Source: Bacteroidota bacterium
GTDB taxonomy: Bacteria > Bacteroidota > Bacteroidia > Cytophagales > Thermoflexibacteraceae
NCBI GenBank assembly: GCA_004292785.1
Contig: RDXG01000206.1
Coordinates: 1-32,947 of the forward strand
Direction of reading: 5' to 3'
Length of the DNA: 32,947 nt
Part shown: in pieces, positions 19,080 to 27,127 of the stretch
How the letters are laid out: every line of letters starts with the position of its first letter
How positions within the stretch are numbered: the first letter of the stretch is position 1
The notes under the pieces: generated by a model
Databases searched by the model: none
What the model was told of the DNA's origin: nothing
Seen by the model: only the letters and a program-made list of their open reading frames with translations
Program-made: the position numbers and the translations under genes

Positions 19080-19107
19080 AAAAATCTGGGTAGTGCTTTT
19101 ACAATTC

Positions 19108-19144
19108 AAAAGCCATTTGACTGGGGAGTCGATGGCTTTTTTTT
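19108..19144 (+). terminator. Rho-independent terminator after porin
   Basis: AAAAGCCAT-TTGACT-GGGG-AGTCG-ATGGCTTTT then T tract. Confidence 0.8.
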
Positions 19145-19204
19145 ATGCAAAACAACTTTTTAACATTTATTTCGTTTTACAAAAAAACCTAAACCATTTT
19201 TACA

Positions 19205-20665
19205 ATGAAAAAATTATTGTTTATCCTCATTGCCTTGTCTGTTTTTTCCTGCACAAGTAAGCAAAATTCAGCAGAAAATGAAACTAAAACTGATGAAAAA
19301 CCAGAAATAACACAAAACCAGACTCTCGCAGAACCTGAAAACAAAACCGATCGGCAGGTGCAAAGTTCTGAAAGTAGCACAAAATCTGAAAAGGTCGTTT
19401 CTCCGCAAACTTATCCTTACAAAGCAACAAAATCATTGATTGCCGATCAAGAATTAAACAATTTTTTGGAAACTTATGAACCCAAAAAACAAATTCAAAA
19501 GATCGATAATCGTTATAATCAAGTAGTTATGGGCAAAAAAGGCATCACTTGTGTATTTCCCGCAGGCTGTTTTGATCTGAAAAACCCAAGTGATTCGGTG
19601 CAAATAGAATTGATAGAATATATGAACCCAAGCGATTTTCTGTTTGGCGGTTTAGGCACTGTTTGTGAAGGAAAAATGCTCGAAACAGGCGGAACGGCAT
19701 ACATAAACGCCACAGTCAATGGCGAAAAAGTGGCTTTGAAAAAAGATTATTTGATCGCCTTCCAAAAACCCAAAAAAGTCAAAAAAGATATGCAATTTTT
19801 TACAGGAGTGCGCGCAGAAAACAAGGAAATTGATTGGAAAGTTGGTACGGAAACCTTAAAAACAGAAAATTTGTCAGGAGATTTAAACGATTTTTTTACT
19901 CCTGAAGAAATTAAAGGGAAAATACCTTATCCAACCGAATTGTATGAAAGAGGAACAGATGGAAACTCCTTAGAAAATTTCAAAAAACGAAATACGGATA
20001 GTGACGCGCTTGGATTTCTATTTTTTGATAAATTTATCTCTTCTAGGGAAGAATATGCTGACGAAAATTTGGAAGGAATGGAAATTATTTGTCAAGATTT
20101 ATTTCACAAAGCTAGTTTTATTTTCAAAAATAAACCAATTGATCACAGAAACGACATCATATTGTCTGATATTAAGGTAAAAAAATTGTTGGAAGGAAAG
20201 TCAAAAGCATTGTCTAATAATGCCAAAATGGTATTTAAAATGGCAGATTCAAAACCGCCTTACAAAATACGCAAAACCAAAGATTTAACAGAATTTATAC
20301 GCACTAAAATCAGTCAAAGTAACACTTTTGCCACCAAACAATTAGGTTGGATAAATTGTGATCGTTTTCCTGCAAGTGTTGAAAAACAACAATTTGCATT
20401 TGAGTTATCCAACATGAAAAGCGCGCAAGTGCAATTATATTTCCCTTCAATGTATAGTTTTTTGCCAATTCAAGCCAATGGAAATCAATTTTCTTCGGCT
20501 ATTCCCAAAGGAGAACGAATAAAAGTAGTTATTTTTGGAATCAACGACAAAAACGAAAAAGTAATGTCCTGCCAAGAAGTGGAAAATTCTCAAAGTAATC
20601 CAAGCGTAAAAAACGAATTTGTGCCGTTTTCGAAGGAAACTTTTGAGAAACTTTTAGGGTCTTAA
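19205..20665 (+). CDS. Lipoprotein of unknown function with a ZU5-like beta-sandwich segment
   Basis: Lipobox MKKLLFILIALSVFSC; FPAGCFDL...VQIELIEYMNPSDFLFGGLGTVCEGKMLETGGTAYINATVNGE. Confidence 0.65.
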   Translation: MKKLLFILIALSVFSCTSKQNSAENETKTDEKPEITQNQTLAEPENKTDRQVQSSESSTKSEKVVSPQTYPYKATKSLIADQELNNFLETYEPKKQIQKIDNRYNQVVMGKKGITCVFPAGCFDLKNPSDSVQIELIEYMNPSDFLFGGLGTVCEGKMLETGGTAYINATVNGEKVALKKDYLIAFQKPKKVKKDMQFFTGVRAENKEIDWKVGTETLKTENLSGDLNDFFTPEEIKGKIPYPTELYERGTDGNSLENFKKRNTDSDALGFLFFDKFISSREEYADENLEGMEIICQDLFHKASFIFKNKPIDHRNDIILSDIKVKKLLEGKSKALSNNAKMVFKMADSKPPYKIRKTKDLTEFIRTKISQSNTFATKQLGWINCDRFPASVEKQQFAFELSNMKSAQVQLYFPSMYSFLPIQANGNQFSSAIPKGERIKVVIFGINDKNEKVMSCQEVENSQSNPSVKNEFVPFSKETFEKLLGS

Positions 20666-20671
20666 TTATTG

Positions 20672-20706
20672 AAAACTACGCATTTCTCTAAGAACTGCGT
20701 AGTTTT
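20672..20706. terminator. Bidirectional hairpin terminator sharing the palindrome core
   Basis: AAAACTACGCA-TTTCTCTAAGAAC-TGCGTAGTTTT between convergent genes. Confidence 0.75.
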
Positions 20707-20715
20707 ATTTTTTTG

Positions 20716-23700
20716 TTAAATTCTAATGCCAACAATCGTAACGTCATCAACTTGATGCTCTCCCGCTTGATTTTTCCAATTTTCGAAGGTTTGATGCAAA
20801 TATTTTCCTTGTTCGGACATGGTTTTGTCTGAAATTTCTAAAAATAATTTTTTCAAATTGCTGGTCATAAATTTTTTGTTTTTTTCCCCGCCAAATTGAT
20901 CTTGATAACCATCTGTGCATAAATAAATGGTTGTGTGTGGCAAGAGTTGAGAGGAGAGAGTTGAGGGATTTGAGTTTTTCATTCCCTGGTCTCTATTCTC
21001 TTGCTCCTCAACTCTAACAAGGTGTTTTTCAAAAAAACGTTCTTCTTCTTGTTGTGTTCCCCCGATGGATCGTTTGGTTGCTTTAATTTCCTTTAATTCC
21101 CGATTTTGAACATAATAAAGCGGATTCATTGCGCCCGAATATTCGATTTTAGAAATACCATTTTCAACGGAAGTGGAATTTCTGATGGTCAAAATAGAAA
21201 TGTCCATTCCGTCGTTGGTATTGGTTTCTTTTTGGCGCAAAACTCGGTGAACTTCTTTGTGTAATTGGTTCAAAATCAAGTCGGTAGCATGAATTTGGTT
21301 TTTGATAATAATTTCGTGCAACAGCTGATTTCCGATCATAGACATAAACGCACCTGGCACGCCATGACCTGTGCAATCGGCAACAGCTATAAATTTTATG
21401 GTTTCGATCTGCCCTTTGTGATCGACTTTTTGTATTTCTTCGAACCAATAAAAATCGCCTGAAACAATGTCTTTGGGCTGAAAAAGAATAAAAAAATTGT
21501 CTTTGCCCAAACTTTTACTTATTTTTTCTTCAAAAGGCAAAATCGCTGTTTGTATGCGTTTGGCGTAAGTAATGGAAGCTGTTACATTTTCGTTGCGTTT
21601 CTGAATTTCGAGGTAAGCCAAATTTAAAGCGTTGTTGTTTTGAGCCAATTCTTCATTTTGGGTTTCAATTTCTGTTTTTTGTTCCAAAATTTCGCTAGTT
21701 CGTTCCCTAACTTGCAGTTCTAACCATATTTGTTGCTCTTTGATATTTTGCATTTTTGAACGATAAATCCAATACAAAACGGCTATGATTATGCTTAAAA
21801 CCAAGATTCTGAACCACCAAGTTTTCCAAAAAGGCGGAATGATTGTCAATTTGATCGAAATGCCTTTTTCGTTCCAAATTTTGTCGTTGTTCGAGGCTTT
21901 TACCCTAAAAATATATTCGCCATGTGGAATGTTGGTGTAGGTTGCCGCCTGCAAATTTCCCACATTCCAAGTCTTTTCGAAGCCTTCCAAATAAAAAGCA
22001 TATTCGTTTTTTTCGCTGTTTTTATGGTTTAAAGCTGCAAAATGAAAGGAAAAAATATTTTGCGTATAATCCAAAACAATTTCTGTAATTTCGTGAATCG
22101 GTTTTGAAAAGGAATTTGCCGAATCCAATTTGACAGACTGATTAGAAATTCGAAAATCTGTAAAAACAATTTTTGGAATTTGCGCATTATTTTGCACTTG
22201 CAAAGGATTAAAATAACTAATTCCCTTTGCTTCGCCAAAATATAAAGTTCCGTCATGGGCTTTGTAAACTGCTGTTCGGTTAAAATTAGGACTTTCCAAA
22301 CCATCTTTAACCGTAAAAACTTGCACTTTGCGTGTTTTTTTATCCAATTTTACCAAACCTCGATCCGTTCCTGTCCACAAATTCCCAAAATCGTCTTCGG
22401 TAATTGATCTGATTACATTCGACAAAAAACCATGCCTTTGATCAAAAACTTCAAACAAATTCTTTTTTTCGTCAAAACGATTTAACCCATTTCGCGTAGC
22501 AAGCCACAAAATTCCGCTTTTATCTGAATAAATATGATACACAAAATTATCACTCAACGAATTTGCATTTTTTGGATCATTTTGAAAACGCTTGAATTTT
22601 CCATGTTCAAATTTGTTAAAACCGCCTCCGCTAGTGCCAAGCCACAATATTTTTTCGGTTTTATTTTCTGCAATGCAAATCACTTTGTTGTGGCTGATGC
22701 TGTTTGTGTCTTTGGGATCGTTTTTGTAGGCTTTAAATTCGCCATTTTCATAACAATTTAGTCCATTTCCTTCTGTTCCCACATAAATTTTTCCATCTTG
22801 TGCTTCATGAATAGCCACAATAAATGGGTGATTTGGGCTATTTTTTCCTTCCAACGGAAATCGTTTAAATTTTCCATTTTCATAAACATTCAAACCGCCT
22901 GTTTCTGTACCGATCCAAATTTTGCCCTTAGAATCAGTCATTAAAGTACGAATATAATTGTTGCTAAGGCTATTTTCATTTTTTGGGTCATGATAAAAAG
23001 TGTTGAAAATGCCGTTTTCCAATACGTTCAAACCGTTTGCTGTGCCAATCCAAAGCCTGTTTTCTGAGTCAAAAGTAATAGCGCCACCCCAATTTCCTTT
23101 GAGTCCGTTTGGGTTGGAAGGATTTTGACGATAATGCCCAAAAGGAGTTTTTGTCAAACGATTTAAGCCGTTAGATTTTGTGCCAATCCAAAAATTTTGC
23201 TGCGAATCTATTTTCAAATCTTCTATTTCGTTAGAGGAAATGCTGCTCAAATCGCAAGGATCGTTTTGGTAACGAACAAAAGAATGATTTTGAAAAAGAT
23301 TTAAGCCTGATCCCCAACAACCTACCCAAATGCTCTGATCAGCAGTTTCTGTGATGGATAAAACCTTGTTTCCGCTAATGCTGTTCGGGTTATTGGGATC
23401 ATGTTGGTAACGAACAAATTGCTCGTTTTCGAAATTTGCCAAACCACCGTCCCAAAAACCTACCCAAATTTTGGATTTAGAGTCCTGAAAAATAGTACGT
23501 GGATTATTATTATTTGCCGAAAAATTATCTTTTGGATCGTTAAAATAGCGTTTGAATTTGCCGTTTTGGTATTTGTTAAAACCTCCATTCCAGCAACCTG
23601 CCAAAATTTCGCCATTTTTGCTTTCCAAAATGCAAGTTACATCATTGTGGCTCAAAGAATTTGGATTGTTTTTGTCGTTTCTGAAATTTGTCCATTGTTG

Positions 23701-24165
23701 GTTTTGGTACGCAAAAATTCCTCCGCCCCAAGACGCAAGCCAAATCGAGCCATCTTTTGTTTGTATCATTTCCTCAACGGCTTTGTTTGCAATTATTTTT
23801 TCGTCTTTTGAATAGATCACGTTTTCTAATGTGCCACTTTTGTAGCGATACAACCTTCCAGAACCGCAACCAATCCACATAAAACCCTGATTATCAATTA
23901 ATAAACTTCTAAAAATTTCTTGTTTGAGTTGGCTTGGGTTTAACAAAAAATCTTGCAAAGGGCGTGCTTCATAACCGTCATATCTGTAAATTCCGACAGA
24001 AGTAACGAGCCAAATAAATCCATATTCGTCTTCTGTGATGTCGTAAACGTTGTTTTCTGAAAGAATATCGATGTTGGTAGACTCAAATCGAATGCGATCT
24101 TGGGAAAATGTTTGCATACAAATTCCTAAAAAAAGTAAGATCAAATATGCGCAACGAATCATCAT
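20716..24165 (-). CDS. Two-component-regulator propeller / Y_Y_Y / SpoIIE-type PP2C phosphatase sensor
   Basis: Repeated IW(V/I)G..GGLN propeller blades, TWNVGNLQAATYTNIPHGEYIFRVKASN, TM helix, coiled coil, SGDFYWFEEI...VADCTGHGVPGAFMSMIGN...CTDGYQDQFGG. Confidence 0.9.
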   Translation of the reverse strand: MMIRCAYLILLFLGICMQTFSQDRIRFESTNIDILSENNVYDITEDEYGFIWLVTSVGIYRYDGYEARPLQDFLLNPSQLKQEIFRSLLIDNQGFMWIGCGSGRLYRYKSGTLENVIYSKDEKIIANKAVEEMIQTKDGSIWLASWGGGIFAYQNQQWTNFRNDKNNPNSLSHNDVTCILESKNGEILAGCWNGGFNKYQNGKFKRYFNDPKDNFSANNNNPRTIFQDSKSKIWVGFWDGGLANFENEQFVRYQHDPNNPNSISGNKVLSITETADQSIWVGCWGSGLNLFQNHSFVRYQNDPCDLSSISSNEIEDLKIDSQQNFWIGTKSNGLNRLTKTPFGHYRQNPSNPNGLKGNWGGAITFDSENRLWIGTANGLNVLENGIFNTFYHDPKNENSLSNNYIRTLMTDSKGKIWIGTETGGLNVYENGKFKRFPLEGKNSPNHPFIVAIHEAQDGKIYVGTEGNGLNCYENGEFKAYKNDPKDTNSISHNKVICIAENKTEKILWLGTSGGGFNKFEHGKFKRFQNDPKNANSLSDNFVYHIYSDKSGILWLATRNGLNRFDEKKNLFEVFDQRHGFLSNVIRSITEDDFGNLWTGTDRGLVKLDKKTRKVQVFTVKDGLESPNFNRTAVYKAHDGTLYFGEAKGISYFNPLQVQNNAQIPKIVFTDFRISNQSVKLDSANSFSKPIHEITEIVLDYTQNIFSFHFAALNHKNSEKNEYAFYLEGFEKTWNVGNLQAATYTNIPHGEYIFRVKASNNDKIWNEKGISIKLTIIPPFWKTWWFRILVLSIIIAVLYWIYRSKMQNIKEQQIWLELQVRERTSEILEQKTEIETQNEELAQNNNALNLAYLEIQKRNENVTASITYAKRIQTAILPFEEKISKSLGKDNFFILFQPKDIVSGDFYWFEEIQKVDHKGQIETIKFIAVADCTGHGVPGAFMSMIGNQLLHEIIIKNQIHATDLILNQLHKEVHRVLRQKETNTNDGMDISILTIRNSTSVENGISKIEYSGAMNPLYYVQNRELKEIKATKRSIGGTQQEEERFFEKHLVRVEEQENRDQGMKNSNPSTLSSQLLPHTTIYLCTDGYQDQFGGEKNKKFMTSNLKKLFLEISDKTMSEQGKYLHQTFENWKNQAGEHQVDDVTIVGIRI
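20943..21015. repeat. Second palindromic segment, in-frame within SpoIIE paralog 1
   Basis: AGAGTTGAGAGGAGAGAGTTGAGGGA ... TCCCTGGTCTCTATTCTCTTGCTCCTCAACTCT imperfect arms. Confidence 0.6.
21151..21183. repeat. 33-bp palindrome copy within SpoIIE paralog 1 (right arm decayed)
   Basis: AGAAATACCATTT-TCAACGG-AAGTGGAATTTCT; encodes RNSTSVENGIS on the minus strand. Confidence 0.75.
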
Positions 24166-24190
24166 ATTATTCCAAAAATCAATCTGTTAG

Positions 24191-24198
24191 CAAATTTA
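24191..24198 (-). promoter_or_regulatory. Possible -7 box (TAAATTTG) of SpoIIE paralog 1
   Basis: CAAATTTA on + strand, 26 nt upstream of start. Confidence 0.35.
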
Positions 24199-24297
24199 AA
24201 GCTAATTATTTATTTGCTTTTTTGTTTTTTTGCGAAATTTAAGGAATCATTTTGATTATTTGAGTTTTGGCAACTTAATTAATTCAAAATATTTCGT

Positions 24298-24858
24298 TTA
24301 TTTTGTTTGTTTGATGCTATCCGTTTGTTTTTGAGAAGTCAAATTAAAAGCAAAAATTTCTTGATGCCCAACAGGGATTTTAAAAATATTTTGCAAAGGA
24401 ATTTCTAACAAATAAGCCCAAATACAACGAATTACGCCAGAATGTGTGATCAACAATATTTTTTTGTGGGACATTTTTCTGCATTTTTCCAAAAAAAGGC
24501 TTACTCTTTCAAATAATTCGAGCAAATTTTCGCCTTGTGGTGGTTTTTCATTCGCAAAATCCTGCATCCAAATGTTGAGTTTATCCTGATCTATTTCGTT
24601 CCATGTTTGTCCTTCCCATTCTCCAAAATTAATTTCCATCAGAGCATTTTCAAAAATAATATTATCGAAGTGAAGTTCCTCTGCCAAATTTTTGCAACGC
24701 AACAAAGGACTGCAAAAAATAGCCTCGAAATCTGTGGGCAACTCGTTTTTGAATTGTGCCACTTCTTCCAAAAAACTATCTGCCAAAGGCACATTAATTT
24801 GTCCGTAACAAATATCTTTGCGGGCAACTTTTGTGTGCCTAATTACATAAATTTCCAT
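24298..24858 (-). CDS. cobC: Alpha-ribazole phosphatase-like histidine phosphatase
   Basis: MEIYVIRHTKVARKDICYGQ, FCSPLLRCKNLAEEL, ITHSGVIRC; overlaps cobS end; start 24858. Confidence 0.8.
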   Translation of the reverse strand: MEIYVIRHTKVARKDICYGQINVPLADSFLEEVAQFKNELPTDFEAIFCSPLLRCKNLAEELHFDNIIFENALMEINFGEWEGQTWNEIDQDKLNIWMQDFANEKPPQGENLLELFERVSLFLEKCRKMSHKKILLITHSGVIRCIWAYLLEIPLQNIFKIPVGHQEIFAFNLTSQKQTDSIKQTK

Positions 24859-25631
24859 AATGCCAAAAAAGTTAAAATACAAACACATTCAGTCATTTGT
24901 TCTACCGCACCCAAACAATCGCCTGTATAACCGTCAATCCATTTGTTAAAAAAACGCCTTGAATAAAAATAAAGTACAAACAAAGGAAGAATGACGAACA
25001 AAAATTTCCAGTCAAAAAAACAAAGTCCTATCAAAGGAGTCAAGCCAAAAAAATATGCTCCTGCAATTTCTTTGTAACTGTGTGCTTTGGCAATGGGTTT
25101 GGCTTTGCTGCTTTCGTCTTCTCTGGAATATTGGGACGTAAAAACGATATTTATTGCGGTTAATCGTGCCAAACTATGATAATTTACAAAAATAAGCGCG
25201 AACAAAACAGGATTTTCGGTAGTAATTTTTGCCAACAAATCTGTTAATCCTATGAATTTTAAACCAATCAAAAAGACTAAAGAAATAGCTCCGTATGCCC
25301 CAATTCTGCTGTCTTTCATGATTTCCAAAATTTTTATTTTTGTCCAACCGCCACCAAAACCATCAAAAACATCTGCTAAACCGTCTTCATGAAAAGCACC
25401 TGTAAGCAATACGCCCGCAATAAGCGAAAAAAATACAGCAATAGGAATGGCGAATAAAAAACTAGCCAAATAAAAAATAAGAAAAGAAATTGCGCCCACA
25501 ATCCAGCCAATTAGCGGAAAATAGCGCGTTGCCTTGTTGATATAATCTGGCGAATGATCAATGTTTTCAGGGCAAGGAATTCTTGTGTAAAACATTAAAG
25601 CCGTAAAAAAAATGCGTATTTCTTCTTTCAT
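24843..25631 (-). CDS. cobS: Adenosylcobinamide-GDP ribazoletransferase
   Basis: FYTRIPCP, GAFHEDGLADVFDGFGGGW, MKDSRIGAYGA motifs. Confidence 0.93.
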   Translation of the reverse strand: MKEEIRIFFTALMFYTRIPCPENIDHSPDYINKATRYFPLIGWIVGAISFLIFYLASFLFAIPIAVFFSLIAGVLLTGAFHEDGLADVFDGFGGGWTKIKILEIMKDSRIGAYGAISLVFLIGLKFIGLTDLLAKITTENPVLFALIFVNYHSLARLTAINIVFTSQYSREDESSKAKPIAKAHSYKEIAGAYFFGLTPLIGLCFFDWKFLFVILPLFVLYFYSRRFFNKWIDGYTGDCLGAVEQMTECVCILTFLALWKFM

Positions 25632-25633
25632 TT

Positions 25634-26638
25634 TTAGTCTTTATTTGAAACTCCTGCACTTTCAAAACTTGCCATATTATTCAAAAAAGCAACTGCATTT
25701 TGGATAATTGGATAGGCAAGGGCGCAACCTGTGCCTTCGCCTAAACGCATATTAAGTTTGAGTAAAGGCTTGGCTTGCAAATAATTTAACAGATTTTGAT
25801 GCCCAAATTCATCGCTTAAATGACAAAAAACAGCATTTTTTTTAATTTTAGGATTAATTTTGAAAGCCACCAAATAGGCTGCACTTGCAATAAAACCATC
25901 TATGAGAATCAACATATTTTTTTGATAAGCCGAAAGCATAGCTGCGCAAATTTGAGCAATTTCAAAACCGCCAAAAGTTTGCAAAATTTCCATCGGATTT
26001 TTTATTTTTCCGTGAAAAACTTGTGCTTTTTTTAGGATTAAAATTTTGTTTTCAAATTGCGTATCGTTTAATCCTGTTCCTCTACCTACACATTTTTCGA
26101 GTGGCAAATTGCACAAATAAGCCATCAGCATACTTGCCGAAGAGGTATTTCCGATTCCCATTTCGCCAAAACCGATCACATTACAATCTTGTTCAAAAAG
26201 CTCTGCTACAATGCTTTCACTTTTTTCAAAACATTGCGTTAGTTGGTTTTGCGTCATTGCTTTTTCTTGCAAAAAACTTTTTGTACCCTTGTCTATTTTG
26301 GCATCAATAAGATTTTTGTTGGCTTCAAAGTTAAAATTTACTCCTGAATCAACTATTTTTAAACTGATTTGGTTTTGCTTGCAAAAAACGTTGATCGCCG
26401 CGCCGCCTTGCAAAAAATTCATGACCATCTGAAAAGTAACTTCCTGCGGATAAGCACTTACGCCTTGTGTGGCAATGCCATGATCGCCTGCAAAAACCAC
26501 GATATTCGGATTTCGTAGGCTTGGGGAAAGCGAATTTTGGATATTTCCAATTTGTAAAGCCAAATCTTCGAGTGTGCCTAAGGCGCGAATGGGTTTGGTT
26601 TTAAAATCGATTTTGTGTTTGAGTTTTTCTGTAAGCAT
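25634..26638 (-). CDS. cobT: Nicotinate-nucleotide-dimethylbenzimidazole phosphoribosyltransferase
   Basis: KTKPIRALGTLEDLALQIG, VVFAGDHGIATQGVSAYPQEVT, FGEMGIGNTSSASM, LRLGEGTGCALAYP-like end; start 26638. Confidence 0.93.
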   Translation of the reverse strand: MLTEKLKHKIDFKTKPIRALGTLEDLALQIGNIQNSLSPSLRNPNIVVFAGDHGIATQGVSAYPQEVTFQMVMNFLQGGAAINVFCKQNQISLKIVDSGVNFNFEANKNLIDAKIDKGTKSFLQEKAMTQNQLTQCFEKSESIVAELFEQDCNVIGFGEMGIGNTSSASMLMAYLCNLPLEKCVGRGTGLNDTQFENKILILKKAQVFHGKIKNPMEILQTFGGFEIAQICAAMLSAYQKNMLILIDGFIASAAYLVAFKINPKIKKNAVFCHLSDEFGHQNLLNYLQAKPLLKLNMRLGEGTGCALAYPIIQNAVAFLNNMASFESAGVSNKD

Positions 26639-26646
26639 TTTTTTTA

Positions 26647-26654
26647 CAAAGCTA
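26647..26654 (-). promoter_or_regulatory. -7 box (TAGCTTTG) immediately upstream of cobT
   Basis: CAAAGCTA on + strand 9 nt before the cobT start. Confidence 0.4.
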
Positions 26655-26701
26655 ATCAATAAGATTTTTTAAAGAAATTTTTTAGTCGTGTCAAATTTAT
26701 A

Positions 26702-27127
26702 TCAAAAAAACATCAGATCTGCTTCTGTCCATTCTTTTCTTGCCCTCACAGAAAAAAGTAATTCTTGAGAATAAAATTCTAATAAATACTTTCGATCGGA
26801 TTCGAGGCTATTTAGCAATAAATTCACAGATTCTAATAAAGGAAGCCTATGTTTTTGGTTAAATTTTGCTAAAACTCTAATCCACGCCAAAGTAATGGTT
26901 TCGTGATAACCGCTAGAATCGCTGTTTATAATTCCCACAGAATCGTTAAATTTTTGTACTCCTGCTCGCATCAATTCGATGGCTTTTTGTTCAGAATTTT
27001 GGAAAATGTAGCAAAAACCAACGGTCAGATGTGCCTCGTGAGTCCATGCTTGGCGAGTTAATTTTTGACTTTCAAATTTTTCTAATAAATTTGTAATTTC
27101 GCGTTCAAAATGATAAAAAATATTCAT
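26702..27127 (-). CDS. Conserved protein of unknown function
   Basis: WTHEAHLTVGFCYI...MRAGVQKFN...SSGYHETITLAWIRVL pattern; start 27127 gives minimal overlap with kynU. Confidence 0.6.
   Translation of the reverse strand: MNIFYHFEREITNLLEKFESQKLTRQAWTHEAHLTVGFCYIFQNSEQKAIELMRAGVQKFNDSVGIINSDSSGYHETITLAWIRVLAKFNQKHRLPLLESVNLLLNSLESDRKYLLEFYSQELLFSVRARKEWTEADLMFF

Noticed and set aside
20230-20240. AAATGGTATTT within the lipoprotein gene as another palindrome copy
   Set aside because: Only a partial arm match with no opposing arm at the 7-bp spacing.
22500-23850. Regular repeats (NDPxNxNSLS...IWVG..GGLN) considered as a possible repeat array
   Set aside because: These are degenerate protein-level beta-propeller blades typical of Reg_prop proteins, not a CRISPR or DNA tandem repeat.
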